Shown piece after piece: positions 20,161 to 28,319 of a stretch of 64,000 bases of DNA. The stretch is taken from contig NZ_NGJW01000003.1 in NCBI RefSeq assembly GCF_003987555.1, forward strand, positions 1-64,000. The letters are read 5' to 3'. The translations under genes were made by a program, and so were the position numbers. Source of the stretch: Vagococcus lutrae. GTDB taxonomy: Bacteria > Bacillota > Bacilli > Lactobacillales > Vagococcaceae. The notes beneath the pieces were generated by a model, which saw only the letters and a program-made list of their open reading frames with translations, was not told the origin of the DNA and ran no database searches. Positions within the stretch are counted from its first letter, which is position 1. Each line of letters begins with the position of its first letter.

Positions 20161-21089
20161 TGGAAAATGTTGGAAATGCCATGGGGGAAGTTATGCGTAG
20201 ACAGCAGTGGAATGATCGTTTTCAGGCAATTAAACAAGAAATATTGCAACATCCAGAAGTGGCTCAATTTTTAAACGAGCATCAAGAGCAGTTAACGGAC
20301 GAGATGATTGACCGAAGCATTAGTAATTTGAATGAATTTATTCAAGAACAAGCGAAGTTTCGTGTATCAGACCCGACACAGATTGCTCCTGGATATGAAC
20401 CAAAGCTTGTGCTACAAAGCTATGGAATCGATGTAACGTACGTCCCAACGGAAGCTCTGATTGAAGCTCAAGAGGCAGAGAAGGTAAAAAAACGAGTGAC
20501 AACGATAGATATGCCCAGAGATATACGTCATGCTAGTTTTGATCAATTTGAAGTGACAAATGAACGGATGTTAGCTTTGGATGAGAGTTTGAAGTTTATC
20601 GAATCTTATACGCAGGCCGGTAAGCAGTTTGTCCCAGGTTTGTATTTTCAAGGATCGTTTGGCGTGGGTAAAACGTATCTTTTAGGTGCCATAGCCAATG
20701 AGCTCGCAGAACGTGGTTATCAAACAACACTTGTTCATTTCCCGACCTTTGCAGTGGAAATGAAAAATGCGATTGGGACGAATACGACGGGCGAAAAACT
20801 AGACGCGGTGAAAAAGACACCGGTTCTCATGATTGATGATATCGGAGCTGATTCGATGAGTAGTTGGATTCGAGATGACGTCTTAGGTGTTATCTTGCAA
20901 TATCGTATGCAAGAACAGCTTCCAACATTTTTTAGCTCTAACTTTAGTATGGAACAGTTAGAAAATGAACATTTGCGCATTACGCAAAGAGGGGAAGACG
21001 AACCATTGAAAGCGAAACGTATTATGGAACGCGTGCGCTTTTTATCAAAAGAAATTAAAATGGTGGGCAAGAATCGTCGCTTATCCTAA
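20160..21089 (+). CDS. dnaI: Primosomal protein DnaI (helicase loader)
   Basis: AAA+ ATPase of 309 residues that loads the replicative helicase. A short N-terminal helicase-interaction domain precedes the ATPase, with Walker A GSFGVGKTY near residue 165 and Walker B PVLMIDDIG near 222. The ATG at 20160 shares its A with the dnaB stop, and AAGGAGG lies just upstream. Confidence 0.95.
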   Translation: MENVGNAMGEVMRRQQWNDRFQAIKQEILQHPEVAQFLNEHQEQLTDEMIDRSISNLNEFIQEQAKFRVSDPTQIAPGYEPKLVLQSYGIDVTYVPTEALIEAQEAEKVKKRVTTIDMPRDIRHASFDQFEVTNERMLALDESLKFIESYTQAGKQFVPGLYFQGSFGVGKTYLLGAIANELAERGYQTTLVHFPTFAVEMKNAIGTNTTGEKLDAVKKTPVLMIDDIGADSMSSWIRDDVLGVILQYRMQEQLPTFFSSNFSMEQLENEHLRITQRGEDEPLKAKRIMERVRFLSKEIKMVGKNRRLS

Positions 21090-21133
21090 AGAAATAACGT
21101 GTGTTTCTGTCGATATCTGTCTAGGAAAAATCG

Positions 21134-21162
21134 TTGACAATCGATAGGAATACTAGTATAAT
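21134..21162 (+). promoter_or_regulatory. Consensus sigma-A promoter of yceD-rpmF
   Basis: TTGACA, a 17-nt spacer and TATAAT; perfect in both hexamers. Strong expression fits a ribosomal protein operon. Confidence 0.92.
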
Positions 21163-21190
21163 CATTCTTGTTGCTTAAGAGGTGAGAAAA

Positions 21191-21757
21191 ATGAAATGGG
21201 CATTATCAGCATTAAATAAGTTTAAAGGTCAACAATTACCAATTAAAGAAACAATCGTCATTGAAAAAGAGTTGATGGAACGAGAAGCAAGCGTTCTAGC
21301 TGCCTCACCTTTTAATGTCGAAGGCTTTTTAGCTGTTGATGAAGAAGAGTATCTTTTGTCTTTAAAGGTTGAAGGCACGCTAACATTACCGTCGACACGT
21401 TCACTTGAACCGACAGAGATTCCTTTATCTTTTGAAATTGATGAACGATATATGACATCAGAAATCTACGAACGGGATGCCGATATCGAGGGAAATGAAC
21501 TCGTGATTGTACTAACAACGAACACGCTAAATGCGGTTGAATCTGTTATTGATTATACGTTGTTAAATATTCCGCTACAGATACTCACTGAAGAAGAAAG
21601 AAGTGGAAAAGAGATGCCATCTGGTGACGGTTGGCAAATTATCTCAGAAGCCTCTTATCTTCAACAACAAGAAGCGACAAAGGAAGAACCTAAATTAGAT
21701 CCTCGTCTTGCGAAATTATCGGCTTTGTTAGATAATAACGATTCAGATAACAGGTAA
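21191..21757 (+). CDS. yceD: YceD family protein (DUF177)
   Basis: A 188-residue acidic protein with the DUF177 pattern: a conserved AASPFNVEGFLAVDEEEYLLSL-like segment split over residues 38-60, and a C-terminal DPRLAKLSALL motif. YceD accompanies rpmF in most bacteria; relatives have been linked to 23S rRNA accumulation. The ATG at 21191 follows AGAGGTGAG; the frame extends only three codons further up, to a GTG inside that site. The Cys pair found in some homologues is missing. Confidence 0.88.
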   Translation: MKWALSALNKFKGQQLPIKETIVIEKELMEREASVLAASPFNVEGFLAVDEEEYLLSLKVEGTLTLPSTRSLEPTEIPLSFEIDERYMTSEIYERDADIEGNELVIVLTTNTLNAVESVIDYTLLNIPLQILTEEERSGKEMPSGDGWQIISEASYLQQQEATKEEPKLDPRLAKLSALLDNNDSDNR

Positions 21758-21814
21758 GATTGGAATAGATGTTAGTCATTGACTAACAAAAGTATTGAAG
21801 GAGGTGTAGTTCAA

Positions 21815-21985
21815 ATGGCAGTACCTGCAAGAAGAACTTCAAAAGCAAAAAAAGCAAAACGTCGTACACACTATAAATTATCAGTACCTGGTATGAGCAC
21901 ATGTTCAAACTGTGGTGAGATGAAACGTAGTCACCACGTATGTCCAGAATGTGGTCATTATGCTGGAAAAGAAGTACAAGCTTAA
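21815..21985 (+). CDS. rpmF: 50S ribosomal protein L32
   Basis: A 56-residue basic protein, [19 protein letters not shown]..., with a C2C2 zinc ribbon (CSNCGEM...CPECGHY). It is therefore the zinc-containing form of L32. The ATG at 21815 has AAGGAGGTG upstream; the longer frame from 21779 runs through that site and is not used. Strong promoter upstream of yceD and terminator downstream. Confidence 0.98.
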   Translation: MAVPARRTSKAKKAKRRTHYKLSVPGMSTCSNCGEMKRSHHVCPECGHYAGKEVQA

Positions 21986-22007
21986 TAACATTTAATTAGA
22001 AATGTTG

Positions 22008-22046
22008 AAACTCATTAGACAACCATGGAGTCTAATGAGTTTTTTT
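22008..22046 (+). terminator. Intrinsic terminator after rpmF
   Basis: A 13-bp stem (22008-22020 with 22030-22042) and a T-run. Confidence 0.9.
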
Positions 22047-22067
22047 ATCGTTTGAAAGTTGTTTTAG

Positions 22068-22096
22068 TTCACATCTGAATTAAGGTATATTATACT
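22068..22096 (+). promoter_or_regulatory. Promoter of gnd
   Basis: TTCACA, a 17-nt spacer and TATACT, ending 40 nt before the gnd start. Confidence 0.6.
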
Positions 22097-22136
22097 TAAT
22101 AAAAGAGTCAATTTAGAAATTACAGGAGGCAAGACA

Positions 22137-23555
22137 ATGTCAAAACAAAATATTGGGGTCGTCGGTATGGCGGTCATGGGAAAAAACTTAGCATTGAATA
22201 TTGAAAGTAGAGGATATTCAGTTTCTATTTTTAACCGAACAGCGGCTCGTACAGAAGAAGTTATCAAAGAACATGATGATAAAAATTTAGTTGCGACTTA
22301 TACGATTGAAGACTTCGTGGCATCATTAGAAAAACCACGCAAAATTATGTTAATGGTTCAAGCAGGTAAAGCGACTGATTTAACGATTCAATCTCTACTA
22401 CCTCATTTAGATAAAGGAGATATTTTAATCGACGGAGGAAATACGTTCTACAAAGATACGATTCGTCGTAACGAAGAATTAGCTAATTCAGGCATTAACT
22501 TCATCGGAACAGGTGTATCTGGTGGGGAAGAAGGGGCATTAAAAGGGCCTGCTATTATGCCTGGGGGGCAAAAAGAGGCGTATGAATTAGTAGCCCCTAT
22601 CTTTGAACAGATTGCTGCCATTGCGGAAGAAGACGGTCAACCATGTGTAACATATATTGGGCCTAATGGAGCAGGGCATTACGTTAAAATGGCTCACAAT
22701 GGTATTGAATACGGCGATATGCAATTAATTGCTGAATCCTATGATATTATGACTCGTCTACTTGGTTTATCAGTAGAAGAAGTCGCTGAAATTTTTGCCG
22801 ATTGGAATAAAGGTGAGCTTGACAGCTACTTAATGGAAATTACGGCAGATATTCTAACTCGTAAAGACGAAGAAACAGGCAAACCGATTGTCGATGTGAT
22901 TTTGGATGCAGCTGGAAACAAAGGAACAGGAAAATGGACGAGCCAGAGTGCTTTAGACTTAGGTGTCCCACTACCTCTTATTACAGAATCGGTTTTTGCT
23001 CGCTATATCTCAGCGATGAAAGACGAACGTGTTGCAGCAAGCAAAATCATTCCGGCTCCAACAGTTTCAGCATTTGAAGGAAATAAAGAAGAATTTGTTG
23101 AAAAAATACGTCAAGCTCTATACTTCAGTAAAATCATGAGCTATGCACAAGGTTTTGCTCAATTACGTGTGGCAAGTGAAGAGTATGGTTGGGATTTAGA
23201 ATATGGTGAGATTGCTAAGATATTTAGAGCAGGATGTATCATCCGTGCGAAATTCTTGCAAAAAATCACAGATGCTTACGAACGTGATCCACAACTTACG
23301 AATCTTTTGTTAGACGAGTACTTTAACGAGATTACGCAACGTTACCAACAGTCTGTCCGCGAAGTAGTAGCAATGGCTGTTCAGGCAGGCGTTCCTGTCC
23401 CGACATTTTCTTCAGCGATTGCCTACTATGACTCTTATCGAAGTGCTGACTTACCTGCCAATATTATTCAAGCACAACGTGATTACTTTGGTGCACATAC
23501 ATATCAAAGAAAAGATAAAGAAGGCACGTTCCATTACGACTGGTATCAAAATTAA
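22137..23555 (+). CDS. gnd: 6-phosphogluconate dehydrogenase (decarboxylating)
   Basis: Oxidises 6-phosphogluconate to ribulose-5-phosphate and CO2, making NADPH. The 472-residue length is standard. The NADP fold [15 protein letters not shown] starts at residue 6, substrate residues are in [15 protein letters not shown] (about 126-140), and the catalytic lysine is in [19 protein letters not shown] (about 180-198). It has its own promoter and terminator. The adjacent two-component system recalls the gnd-linked pair of enterococci. Confidence 0.97.
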   Translation: MSKQNIGVVGMAVMGKNLALNIESRGYSVSIFNRTAARTEEVIKEHDDKNLVATYTIEDFVASLEKPRKIMLMVQAGKATDLTIQSLLPHLDKGDILIDGGNTFYKDTIRRNEELANSGINFIGTGVSGGEEGALKGPAIMPGGQKEAYELVAPIFEQIAAIAEEDGQPCVTYIGPNGAGHYVKMAHNGIEYGDMQLIAESYDIMTRLLGLSVEEVAEIFADWNKGELDSYLMEITADILTRKDEETGKPIVDVILDAAGNKGTGKWTSQSALDLGVPLPLITESVFARYISAMKDERVAASKIIPAPTVSAFEGNKEEFVEKIRQALYFSKIMSYAQGFAQLRVASEEYGWDLEYGEIAKIFRAGCIIRAKFLQKITDAYERDPQLTNLLLDEYFNEITQRYQQSVREVVAMAVQAGVPVPTFSSAIAYYDSYRSADLPANIIQAQRDYFGAHTYQRKDKEGTFHYDWYQN

Positions 23556-23566
23556 TCATTTTCAGG

Positions 23567-23606
23567 AAAAGCTATCATTCTTTGCTTAGAATGATAGCTT
23601 TTTTCA
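23567..23606 (+). terminator. Intrinsic terminator after gnd
   Basis: A 15-bp perfect stem (23567-23581 with 23588-23602) that runs into a T-run. Confidence 0.92.
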
Positions 23607-23667
23607 CATTTTATCGTTATAATACTAACAGTATTAGATTATATTTCGAAGAGAGGAAATATGAAAG

Positions 23668-24354
23668 ATGAGTAAAATTTTAATCATAGAAGATGAAAAA
23701 AACTTAGCACGTTTTGTTGAGTTAGAATTAAAACATGAAGGATATGAAGTAGAAGTCCATCACAATGGTCGTACAGGGCTTGAAGCAGCTCTTGGCTCTG
23801 ATTGGGATGCGATTTTATTAGATTTAATGCTACCTGAGCTAAATGGTTTAGAAGTTTGCCGTCGTATTCGTCAAACGAAGGAAACACCCATTATTATGAT
23901 GACAGCTCGTGATTCAGTGATTGACCGTGTATCAGGTTTAGACCATGGTGCCGATGATTATATCGTTAAACCTTTTGCGATTGAAGAGTTGTTAGCTCGC
24001 TTACGTGCTTTATTACGCCGTATCGATATAGAAGGTGACCGTAATGTGACTAAGCAAACAACGTTAACTTATCGTAATTTAACAATCGAAAAGGAAAATC
24101 GTGTTGTTAGACGAGATAATGACGTGATTGAATTAACTAAACGCGAGTATGAATTACTCTTAACTTTAATGGAAAACATCAATGTCGTCTTATCACGTGA
24201 TGTTCTCTTGAAAAAGGTATGGGGATATGAAACAGAAGTCGAAACAAATGTGGTCGATGTTTATATTCGCTATCTCCGTAATAAAATTGATGTGCCAGGT
24301 GAAGATAGCTATATCCAAACCGTTCGCGGTACAGGGTATGTGATGAGGTCTTAA
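23668..24354 (+). CDS. covR: OmpR-family response regulator, CovR/CsrR-like
   Basis: A 228-residue regulator with a receiver domain (acidic pocket EDE at 8-10, phospho-acceptor Asp-52 in LLDLMLP, Lys in [23 protein letters not shown]) and a C-terminal winged helix ([10 protein letters not shown]...[13 protein letters not shown]). The receiver is very close to streptococcal CovR/CsrR, including [18 protein letters not shown]. Its targets cannot be read from the sequence. It is coupled to the downstream kinase by a TAATG overlap. A TATAAT lies at 23618-23623 just after the gnd terminator. Confidence 0.93.
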   Translation: MSKILIIEDEKNLARFVELELKHEGYEVEVHHNGRTGLEAALGSDWDAILLDLMLPELNGLEVCRRIRQTKETPIIMMTARDSVIDRVSGLDHGADDYIVKPFAIEELLARLRALLRRIDIEGDRNVTKQTTLTYRNLTIEKENRVVRRDNDVIELTKREYELLLTLMENINVVLSRDVLLKKVWGYETEVETNVVDVYIRYLRNKIDVPGEDSYIQTVRGTGYVMRS

Positions 24355-25841
24355 TGAAACGTTTAAAAGAATGGTGGGAGTCTCAGCCTTTTAAAATAGG
24401 TCTTAGCTTTAAATGGACACTGATGACCTCGGTTTTTGTTTTTGTTATTGTCACGATTTTTTCAGTGGTGACTTATAAAACGAGTTTTGCTATTTTAGTG
24501 AAGCAAGAACGCGAAAATATTGAGATGACTTTAGACCATATTACTAAGCGTTTGAGCACTTCTCAAAATGAGCTTTCAATTCGAAATACCACCTACTACT
24601 TGCGTGAAGGAAACTCACAACCAAGTATTGAGCCGATAGACCAAACGTTAGAAGCGAACTTAATTCGATTGAACACGTTTATTTCAGAACTGTCACAACC
24701 CGAGTTAAGTGTATCGGTTTATAATTTAGATAAAAAACTCGTTTTCGAAACGCGAAATACTGGTTATCCTTATGTTGGTAGTAATAGTAAGAGAATAGAA
24801 GAGCAAAAAGTGGGGAACTTATCTGGGTTTGTCGCGTATCAACCTGTTTTTTCTCAAAAAACAGGCGAACAAACGGGTTACGTGCAACTTTTTTACGATT
24901 TATCTTCCGTTTATGAAGTCAGACGTAAGTTATTAAATACTCTAGTGACGTTAGTGTTACTTGGCTTAGTGGTGAGTTTTGTACTAGGTTTTATCTTGTC
25001 GACTTACTTCTTACGTCCATTAAAACAAATTACTGAAATCATCAATCAAATTAAAAATGACCCGCAAGTTGACGTGCGTATTCCTGAGATGAATCGTCAC
25101 GATGAATTTGGAGATTTAGCAGAAGTCTTTAATGACATGATGGATCGTATGCAAAAATTTATCGAACAACAGCAACAGTTTGTTGGAGATGTATCACATG
25201 AATTGCGTACACCTGTTGCTATAATTGAAGGGCATTTAAAGCTACTTAATCGCTGGGGAAAAGATGACCCTGAAATCTTAGAAGAATCGCTAGAGGCGTC
25301 ACTACAAGAAATCACGAGGATGAAAAGTCTTGTACAAGAAATGCTTGACCTTTCACGTATTGAGCAAGTAGAGTTTCAACACAAACATGATACATCATTA
25401 GCAAAAGAAGTCATTCATCAGACTGTCAATAACTTTACTTTACTTTACGAAGACTTTATTTTCATATTAGATGATGATTTATCTGAAGAAAAAGAAGTCA
25501 AAATGTACCGAAATCATTTTGAACAAGTGTTAATTATCTTACTTGATAATGCGGTTAAGTACTCTTTAGACCGTAAAGAGATTCATGTTTCAGTCTCTTC
25601 TACTATGAATACCCTAGAAATCGCCGTTCAGGATTATGGGGAAGGGATTGCCGAAGAAGATCTTGACCGTGTTTTCAATCGTTTTTATCGTGTCGATAAG
25701 GCAAGAAGTCGTCATAAGGGCGGCAATGGACTCGGTTTAGCGATTGCTAAAGAACTCATTGAAAACTATCGAGGAGCCATTCAAGTGGATAGTGTCTTAG
25801 GACACGGCACAGTGTTTAGAATTCAACTACCTATTAAATAA
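24354..25841 (+). CDS. covS: Sensor histidine kinase, CovS-like
   Basis: A 495-residue membrane kinase. Two transmembrane helices (about residues 22-45 and 195-217) flank an extracellular sensor loop of about 150 residues. HAMP follows, then HisKA with the phosphorylatable His in VGDVSHELRTPVAII (about residue 283), and HATPase_c with ILLDNAVKYS (N box), DYGEGI (G1) and GGNGLGLAIAKELI (G2). It pairs with the regulator by one-base overlap. The signal is unknown; CovS relatives respond to Mg2+ and cationic peptides. Confidence 0.93.
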   Translation: MKRLKEWWESQPFKIGLSFKWTLMTSVFVFVIVTIFSVVTYKTSFAILVKQERENIEMTLDHITKRLSTSQNELSIRNTTYYLREGNSQPSIEPIDQTLEANLIRLNTFISELSQPELSVSVYNLDKKLVFETRNTGYPYVGSNSKRIEEQKVGNLSGFVAYQPVFSQKTGEQTGYVQLFYDLSSVYEVRRKLLNTLVTLVLLGLVVSFVLGFILSTYFLRPLKQITEIINQIKNDPQVDVRIPEMNRHDEFGDLAEVFNDMMDRMQKFIEQQQQFVGDVSHELRTPVAIIEGHLKLLNRWGKDDPEILEESLEASLQEITRMKSLVQEMLDLSRIEQVEFQHKHDTSLAKEVIHQTVNNFTLLYEDFIFILDDDLSEEKEVKMYRNHFEQVLIILLDNAVKYSLDRKEIHVSVSSTMNTLEIAVQDYGEGIAEEDLDRVFNRFYRVDKARSRHKGGNGLGLAIAKELIENYRGAIQVDSVLGHGTVFRIQLPIK

Positions 25842-25844
25842 TAG

Positions 25845-25886
25845 AAAAAACCGCTCGTCTCCTTTTAGGGGACAAGCGGTTTTTTA
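25845..25886. terminator. Bidirectional terminator between covS and the GNAT gene
   Basis: AAAAAACCGCT pairs with its complement at 25875-25885, with A- and T-runs on the two sides, between convergent genes. The 3' end touches the GNAT stop codon. Confidence 0.88.
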
Positions 25887-26327
25887 TTGTAGCCGTTTAA
25901 TATAAGGCTTTAAAATTAGCCCTTGCGACTTAATAAATGTATTGCCACTAGACTCATAGCCCAGTTTTTCATAAAATAACCAAGCTGATTCTCTTGCGGT
26001 TAAAAAGATTTCTTCGTAACCTTGTTGGCGTGCAATTAATTCCGCATAGGCCATTAATGACTGGCCAATTTTCATCCCACGATAAGCGTCGGAAACAGCG
26101 ACTTGTTTGATTTGAGCTGTGTTCTCACGGTCAGTATTATCTAAAAAGAGTGTTCCGACCACGCGTTGGTCAATAATTGCTGCTAGATGAATGGCAAGCT
26201 CTTCTTGAATTGGCGCATCTGTGATAAGTGTTAATCCACTTGGTTGGTTCAAATGCTGATTGCGTAAAGCAATGCCTTCATAATATTCTTTACTTTGCCA
26301 TTGAATTGTTTTCATTTTGATTGCCAT
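25884..26327 (-). CDS. GNAT-family N-acetyltransferase
   Basis: A 147-residue acetyltransferase with the acetyl-CoA motif A (IKQVAVSDAYRGMKIGQSLMAYAELIARQQGYEEIFLTARESAWLFYEKLGYE, broken here only by normal family spacing, about residues 72-124). AGGA lies 9-12 nt before the ATG. It closes a minus-strand transcription unit that begins with the M-box at 26624-26792 and includes two tiny ORFs, so its expression may follow Mg2+ status. The substrate is unknown. Confidence 0.88.
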   Translation of the reverse strand: MAIKMKTIQWQSKEYYEGIALRNQHLNQPSGLTLITDAPIQEELAIHLAAIIDQRVVGTLFLDNTDRENTAQIKQVAVSDAYRGMKIGQSLMAYAELIARQQGYEEIFLTARESAWLFYEKLGYESSGNTFIKSQGLILKPYIKRLQ

Positions 26328-26360
26328 AATCTATCATCCTTTCTCACATTACCTTAAAAA

Positions 26361-26459
26361 TTAAAACTGAAACATCGAAAAATCCGTTGTCTGTTTGGTA
26401 ATAGGGATAAGGTGATGACTGAGCATAAATGATAATACAACATTCATTATTTTTTTCAT
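26361..26459 (-). CDS. Small ORF 2 of the M-box unit (32 aa), unknown function
   Basis: An ATG at 26459 opens 32 codons with a Lys-Lys-Ile start, a short hydrophobic stretch (about residues 4-20, with MNVVLSFML) and a polar C-terminus ending FSMFQF. AGGAGG lies 5 nt upstream and overlaps the TAG stop of small ORF 1, so the two are probably translationally coupled. It is followed after 33 nt by the GNAT gene. No family is recognised. The hydrophobic part is barely long enough to span a membrane. Coding status rests on the ribosome-binding site and arrangement. Confidence 0.55.
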   Translation of the reverse strand: MKKIMNVVLSFMLSHHLIPITKQTTDFSMFQF

Positions 26460-26468
26460 GTTAGCCTC

Positions 26469-26549
26469 CTATGATACGGCCACCATTAGATGATTGCCAT
26501 ATGTTTTGATATACGTGTGCAACTGACTGGGTCCATTCGCGTCGTCCAT
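26469..26549 (-). CDS. Small ORF 1 of the M-box unit (26 aa), unknown function
   Basis: An ATG at 26549 preceded at 8 nt by AAGGAGGTGG, the best ribosome-binding site in this region and nearly a full match to the 16S tail. It encodes 26 residues starting MDDANGPSQLH and ending MVAVS, soluble and mildly acidic at the start. It is the first ORF after the M-box terminator. The frame is open further upstream, but that part is the riboswitch expression platform. It might be a leader peptide, a regulatory small protein, or simply a coupling ORF. Confidence 0.55.
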   Translation of the reverse strand: MDDANGPSQLHTYIKTYGNHLMVAVS

Positions 26550-26571
26550 GACAACCACCTCCTTAAAATAT

Positions 26572-26609
26572 AAAAAAACCTTACATGACGAAAAACGCAA
26601 CGTAAGGTT
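26572..26609 (-). terminator. Terminator of the M-box expression platform
   Basis: On the minus strand AACCTTAC (26602-26609) pairs with GTAAGGTT (26577-26584) around an imperfect inner stem and is followed by a T-run. It stands between the M-box and the first small ORF. A competing helix, GTTGTATAGT (26646-26655) with ACTATCAAC (26607-26615), shares bases with the stem. Confidence 0.8.
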
Positions 26610-26623
26610 GATAGTATCAATCA

Positions 26624-26792
26624 TGATTAATCGTTGAGTTTTAGCACTATACAACGTAAAAAATTATCGTAATAATTTTTAGGTACATTCAGAAAAGCCT
26701 TATGTCGACTATTCATGTTCTACCCATTGGCGTCTCTCGACGTTTCTGGGCAGTACCCTGTGTTTGTGTAGAAGCCTCGCCTAACAAATCTA
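26624..26792 (-). ncRNA. M-box (ykoK-type) magnesium riboswitch
   Basis: Read on the minus strand, this leader carries the conserved M-box blocks in order: TTAGGCGAGGCTTCTA (5' side), CTGCCCAGAAACGTC, GAGACGCCAATGGGT, CGACATAAGG, and the 3' core AGTGCTAAAACTC followed by ACGATT. These match the ykoK/mgtE leader consensus I know from Bacillus. GATT and AATC at the two ends can form P1. A consensus promoter lies upstream and an intrinsic terminator downstream. In known M-boxes, bound Mg2+ favours termination. The usual downstream gene is a Mg2+ transporter; none is recognised here. Confidence 0.9.
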
Positions 26793-26807
26793 TTAAGTTA
26801 TAGCTAA

Positions 26808-26836
26808 AATATAACATGATTTTATCTGTTTGACAA
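26808..26836 (-). promoter_or_regulatory. Promoter of the M-box unit
   Basis: On the minus strand, TTGTCA (26831-26836), a 17-nt spacer and TATATT (26808-26813), placing transcription start about 10 nt before the riboswitch. Confidence 0.8.
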
Positions 26837-26847
26837 TCAATAAAACA

Positions 26848-26877
26848 AAAAAGAACTTGAATGTTCAAGTTCTTTTT
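26848..26877 (-). terminator. Terminator after yidC
   Basis: A 14-bp perfect stem (AAAAAGAACTTGAA with its complement), a 2-nt core loop and a T-run on the minus strand. It separates yidC from the M-box unit. Confidence 0.9.
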
Positions 26878-26890
26878 CACAAAGAGTCAT

Positions 26891-27841
26891 TTATTTATTT
26901 CGTTGTTGCTTACCAGCATTACGTCCTTTTCCTTGTGGACGATTTCTTGCAGGTTGATTGACTTTTTTTGTAGCCGGTTTAGCAGTTGGTGTAACATTTT
27001 TAATTGGTTCAACTGGCTCTGGTGGGTTTAAACGCATCATTTCTTCAATTTCCGCTTTGATTTTTGGTTTTTGGATTAAGTTTGTATAAAGAGATTGTAA
27101 ACAACTGAAAAGTCCTCCGACAACCCAGTATAGCGTCACTCCAGCTGGAGATGAGAAAGAAATAAACGTAATCATTAGCGGTGACATATAAAGCATCATT
27201 TTCATTTGTTTCTTTTGTTCTTCAGGAATACCTATCATGCTAATAAAACTTTGTAATAAGTAAGCTAAACCTGCTAGGATAGTCAGCAGTAAGCTTGTTT
27301 GACTTAAGTTGATACCTAAGAATGTCGCATTAGAAATATCAATGCCAACTGGATATTTGACTGAGAAGAATAAAGCAGTAAAAATTGGCATTTGAATTAG
27401 TAAAGGTAAACATCCGATACCACCAAACATGCTAACGTCGTATTTAGCATAGAGTTCTTTCATTTCCTTATTAACCGCCATTTGTTCTTCAGGAGAAGTA
27501 GCCATTTTTAATTTTTCCTGAATAGCTGTCATTTGTGGCTTGAGATACGCCATTTTTTCAGACATGTAGGTTGATTTTTTAGTCTGATGTAGCATTAATG
27601 GGAATAATAAGAGACGGACGATAATCGTTAAAACGATGACAGCAACCCCATAGTTACCAAAGATATCGACTAAGTAGTTGATAATCACACTCATCGGTTT
27701 TACTAAAAAGTTGTAAATCAATCCGTTCCCAGTTGGTTGTCCAGCATTTGGACCTGTTTTATAAACATCGACACAACCAGATAACGTTAAAGCGAGACCA
27801 AATAACCCTGAGGCCATTAGCCATTTTTTCATATTTTTCAT
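26891..27841 (-). CDS. yidC: Membrane protein insertase YidC (lipoprotein type)
   Basis: A 316-residue Oxa1/YidC insertase. It has a lipoprotein signal peptide with lipobox LSGC (Cys-23) and five membrane helices. The hydrophilic-groove arginine is in VIVLTIIVRLLLFPLML (about residue 76). A strongly basic C-terminal tail (KPATKKVNQPARNRPQGKGR..., about 285-316) is typical of the YidC2 paralogue that can bind ribosomes. It is apparently monocistronic, starting behind GGAAG. Firmicutes usually have a second copy, not in this window. Confidence 0.95.
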   Translation of the reverse strand: MKNMKKWLMASGLFGLALTLSGCVDVYKTGPNAGQPTGNGLIYNFLVKPMSVIINYLVDIFGNYGVAVIVLTIIVRLLLFPLMLHQTKKSTYMSEKMAYLKPQMTAIQEKLKMATSPEEQMAVNKEMKELYAKYDVSMFGGIGCLPLLIQMPIFTALFFSVKYPVGIDISNATFLGINLSQTSLLLTILAGLAYLLQSFISMIGIPEEQKKQMKMMLYMSPLMITFISFSSPAGVTLYWVVGGLFSCLQSLYTNLIQKPKIKAEIEEMMRLNPPEPVEPIKNVTPTAKPATKKVNQPARNRPQGKGRNAGKQQRNK

Positions 27842-27935
27842 TGCGTTCTTCCTTTTGTTAAATTTTATTCATAAGAATAACTATAATCGAAAATGAGATA
27901 GTTTTCAATGATTAGTTAGAACCTTATGAGAGTCT

Positions 27936-28211
27936 TTAATAGGTTACCTTAAAAGAGGAGTACGTTGGCAACGTATCGTCATATTCTAACTCATAATCAT
28001 CGACACGACCGCTTGGAGTAGGGGAAGCTTTTATTTTTTGAATAAATAACGCTATTCTTTCGGGACTACCACTGGCTTCAATATAAACGGAACCGTCCGC
28101 TTGATTTTTAACGAGTCCTTTTATTCCATATTGGTCGGCGACAAATTTAGTCATATAACGAAAACCAACTCCTTGAACCCGGCCATAAACAGTTAATCTT
28201 ATTTTTTTCAC
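27936..28211 (-). CDS. acyP: Acylphosphatase
   Basis: Small hydrolase of acyl phosphates, 91 residues. The signature GRVQGVGFRYMTKFVADQYGIKGLVKNQADGSVYIEASG is present in parts, with the catalytic Arg (GFRY, about residue 18) and Asn (KNQADG, about 36). The start is placed at a GTG at 28211, 8 nt after AAAGGAG. The longer frame to 28220 would begin inside that site. It is divergent from the methyltransferase gene at 28320. Confidence 0.93.
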   Translation of the reverse strand: MKKIRLTVYGRVQGVGFRYMTKFVADQYGIKGLVKNQADGSVYIEASGSPERIALFIQKIKASPTPSGRVDDYELEYDDTLPTYSSFKVTY

Positions 28212-28281
28212 CAGAATCACTCCTTTCTTTCTATTATATAGGGTGACTAGAGAATTGTCATGCTAACATTCGCATGCTTCA

Positions 28282-28290
28282 TGTTATAAT
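28282..28290 (+). promoter_or_regulatory. Extended -10 promoter of the RNA methyltransferase gene
   Basis: TGTTATAAT lies 30 nt before the ATG at 28320; no clear -35. Confidence 0.6.
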
Positions 28291-28319
28291 AGACAGGCAG
28301 TGTGATAGGAGGATAACAC

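Noticed and set aside
26469-26654. Longer 61-codon version of small ORF 1 starting at 26654
   Set aside because: The extra N-terminal part is translated from the riboswitch core and terminator. The strong ribosome-binding site points to the ATG at 26549 instead.
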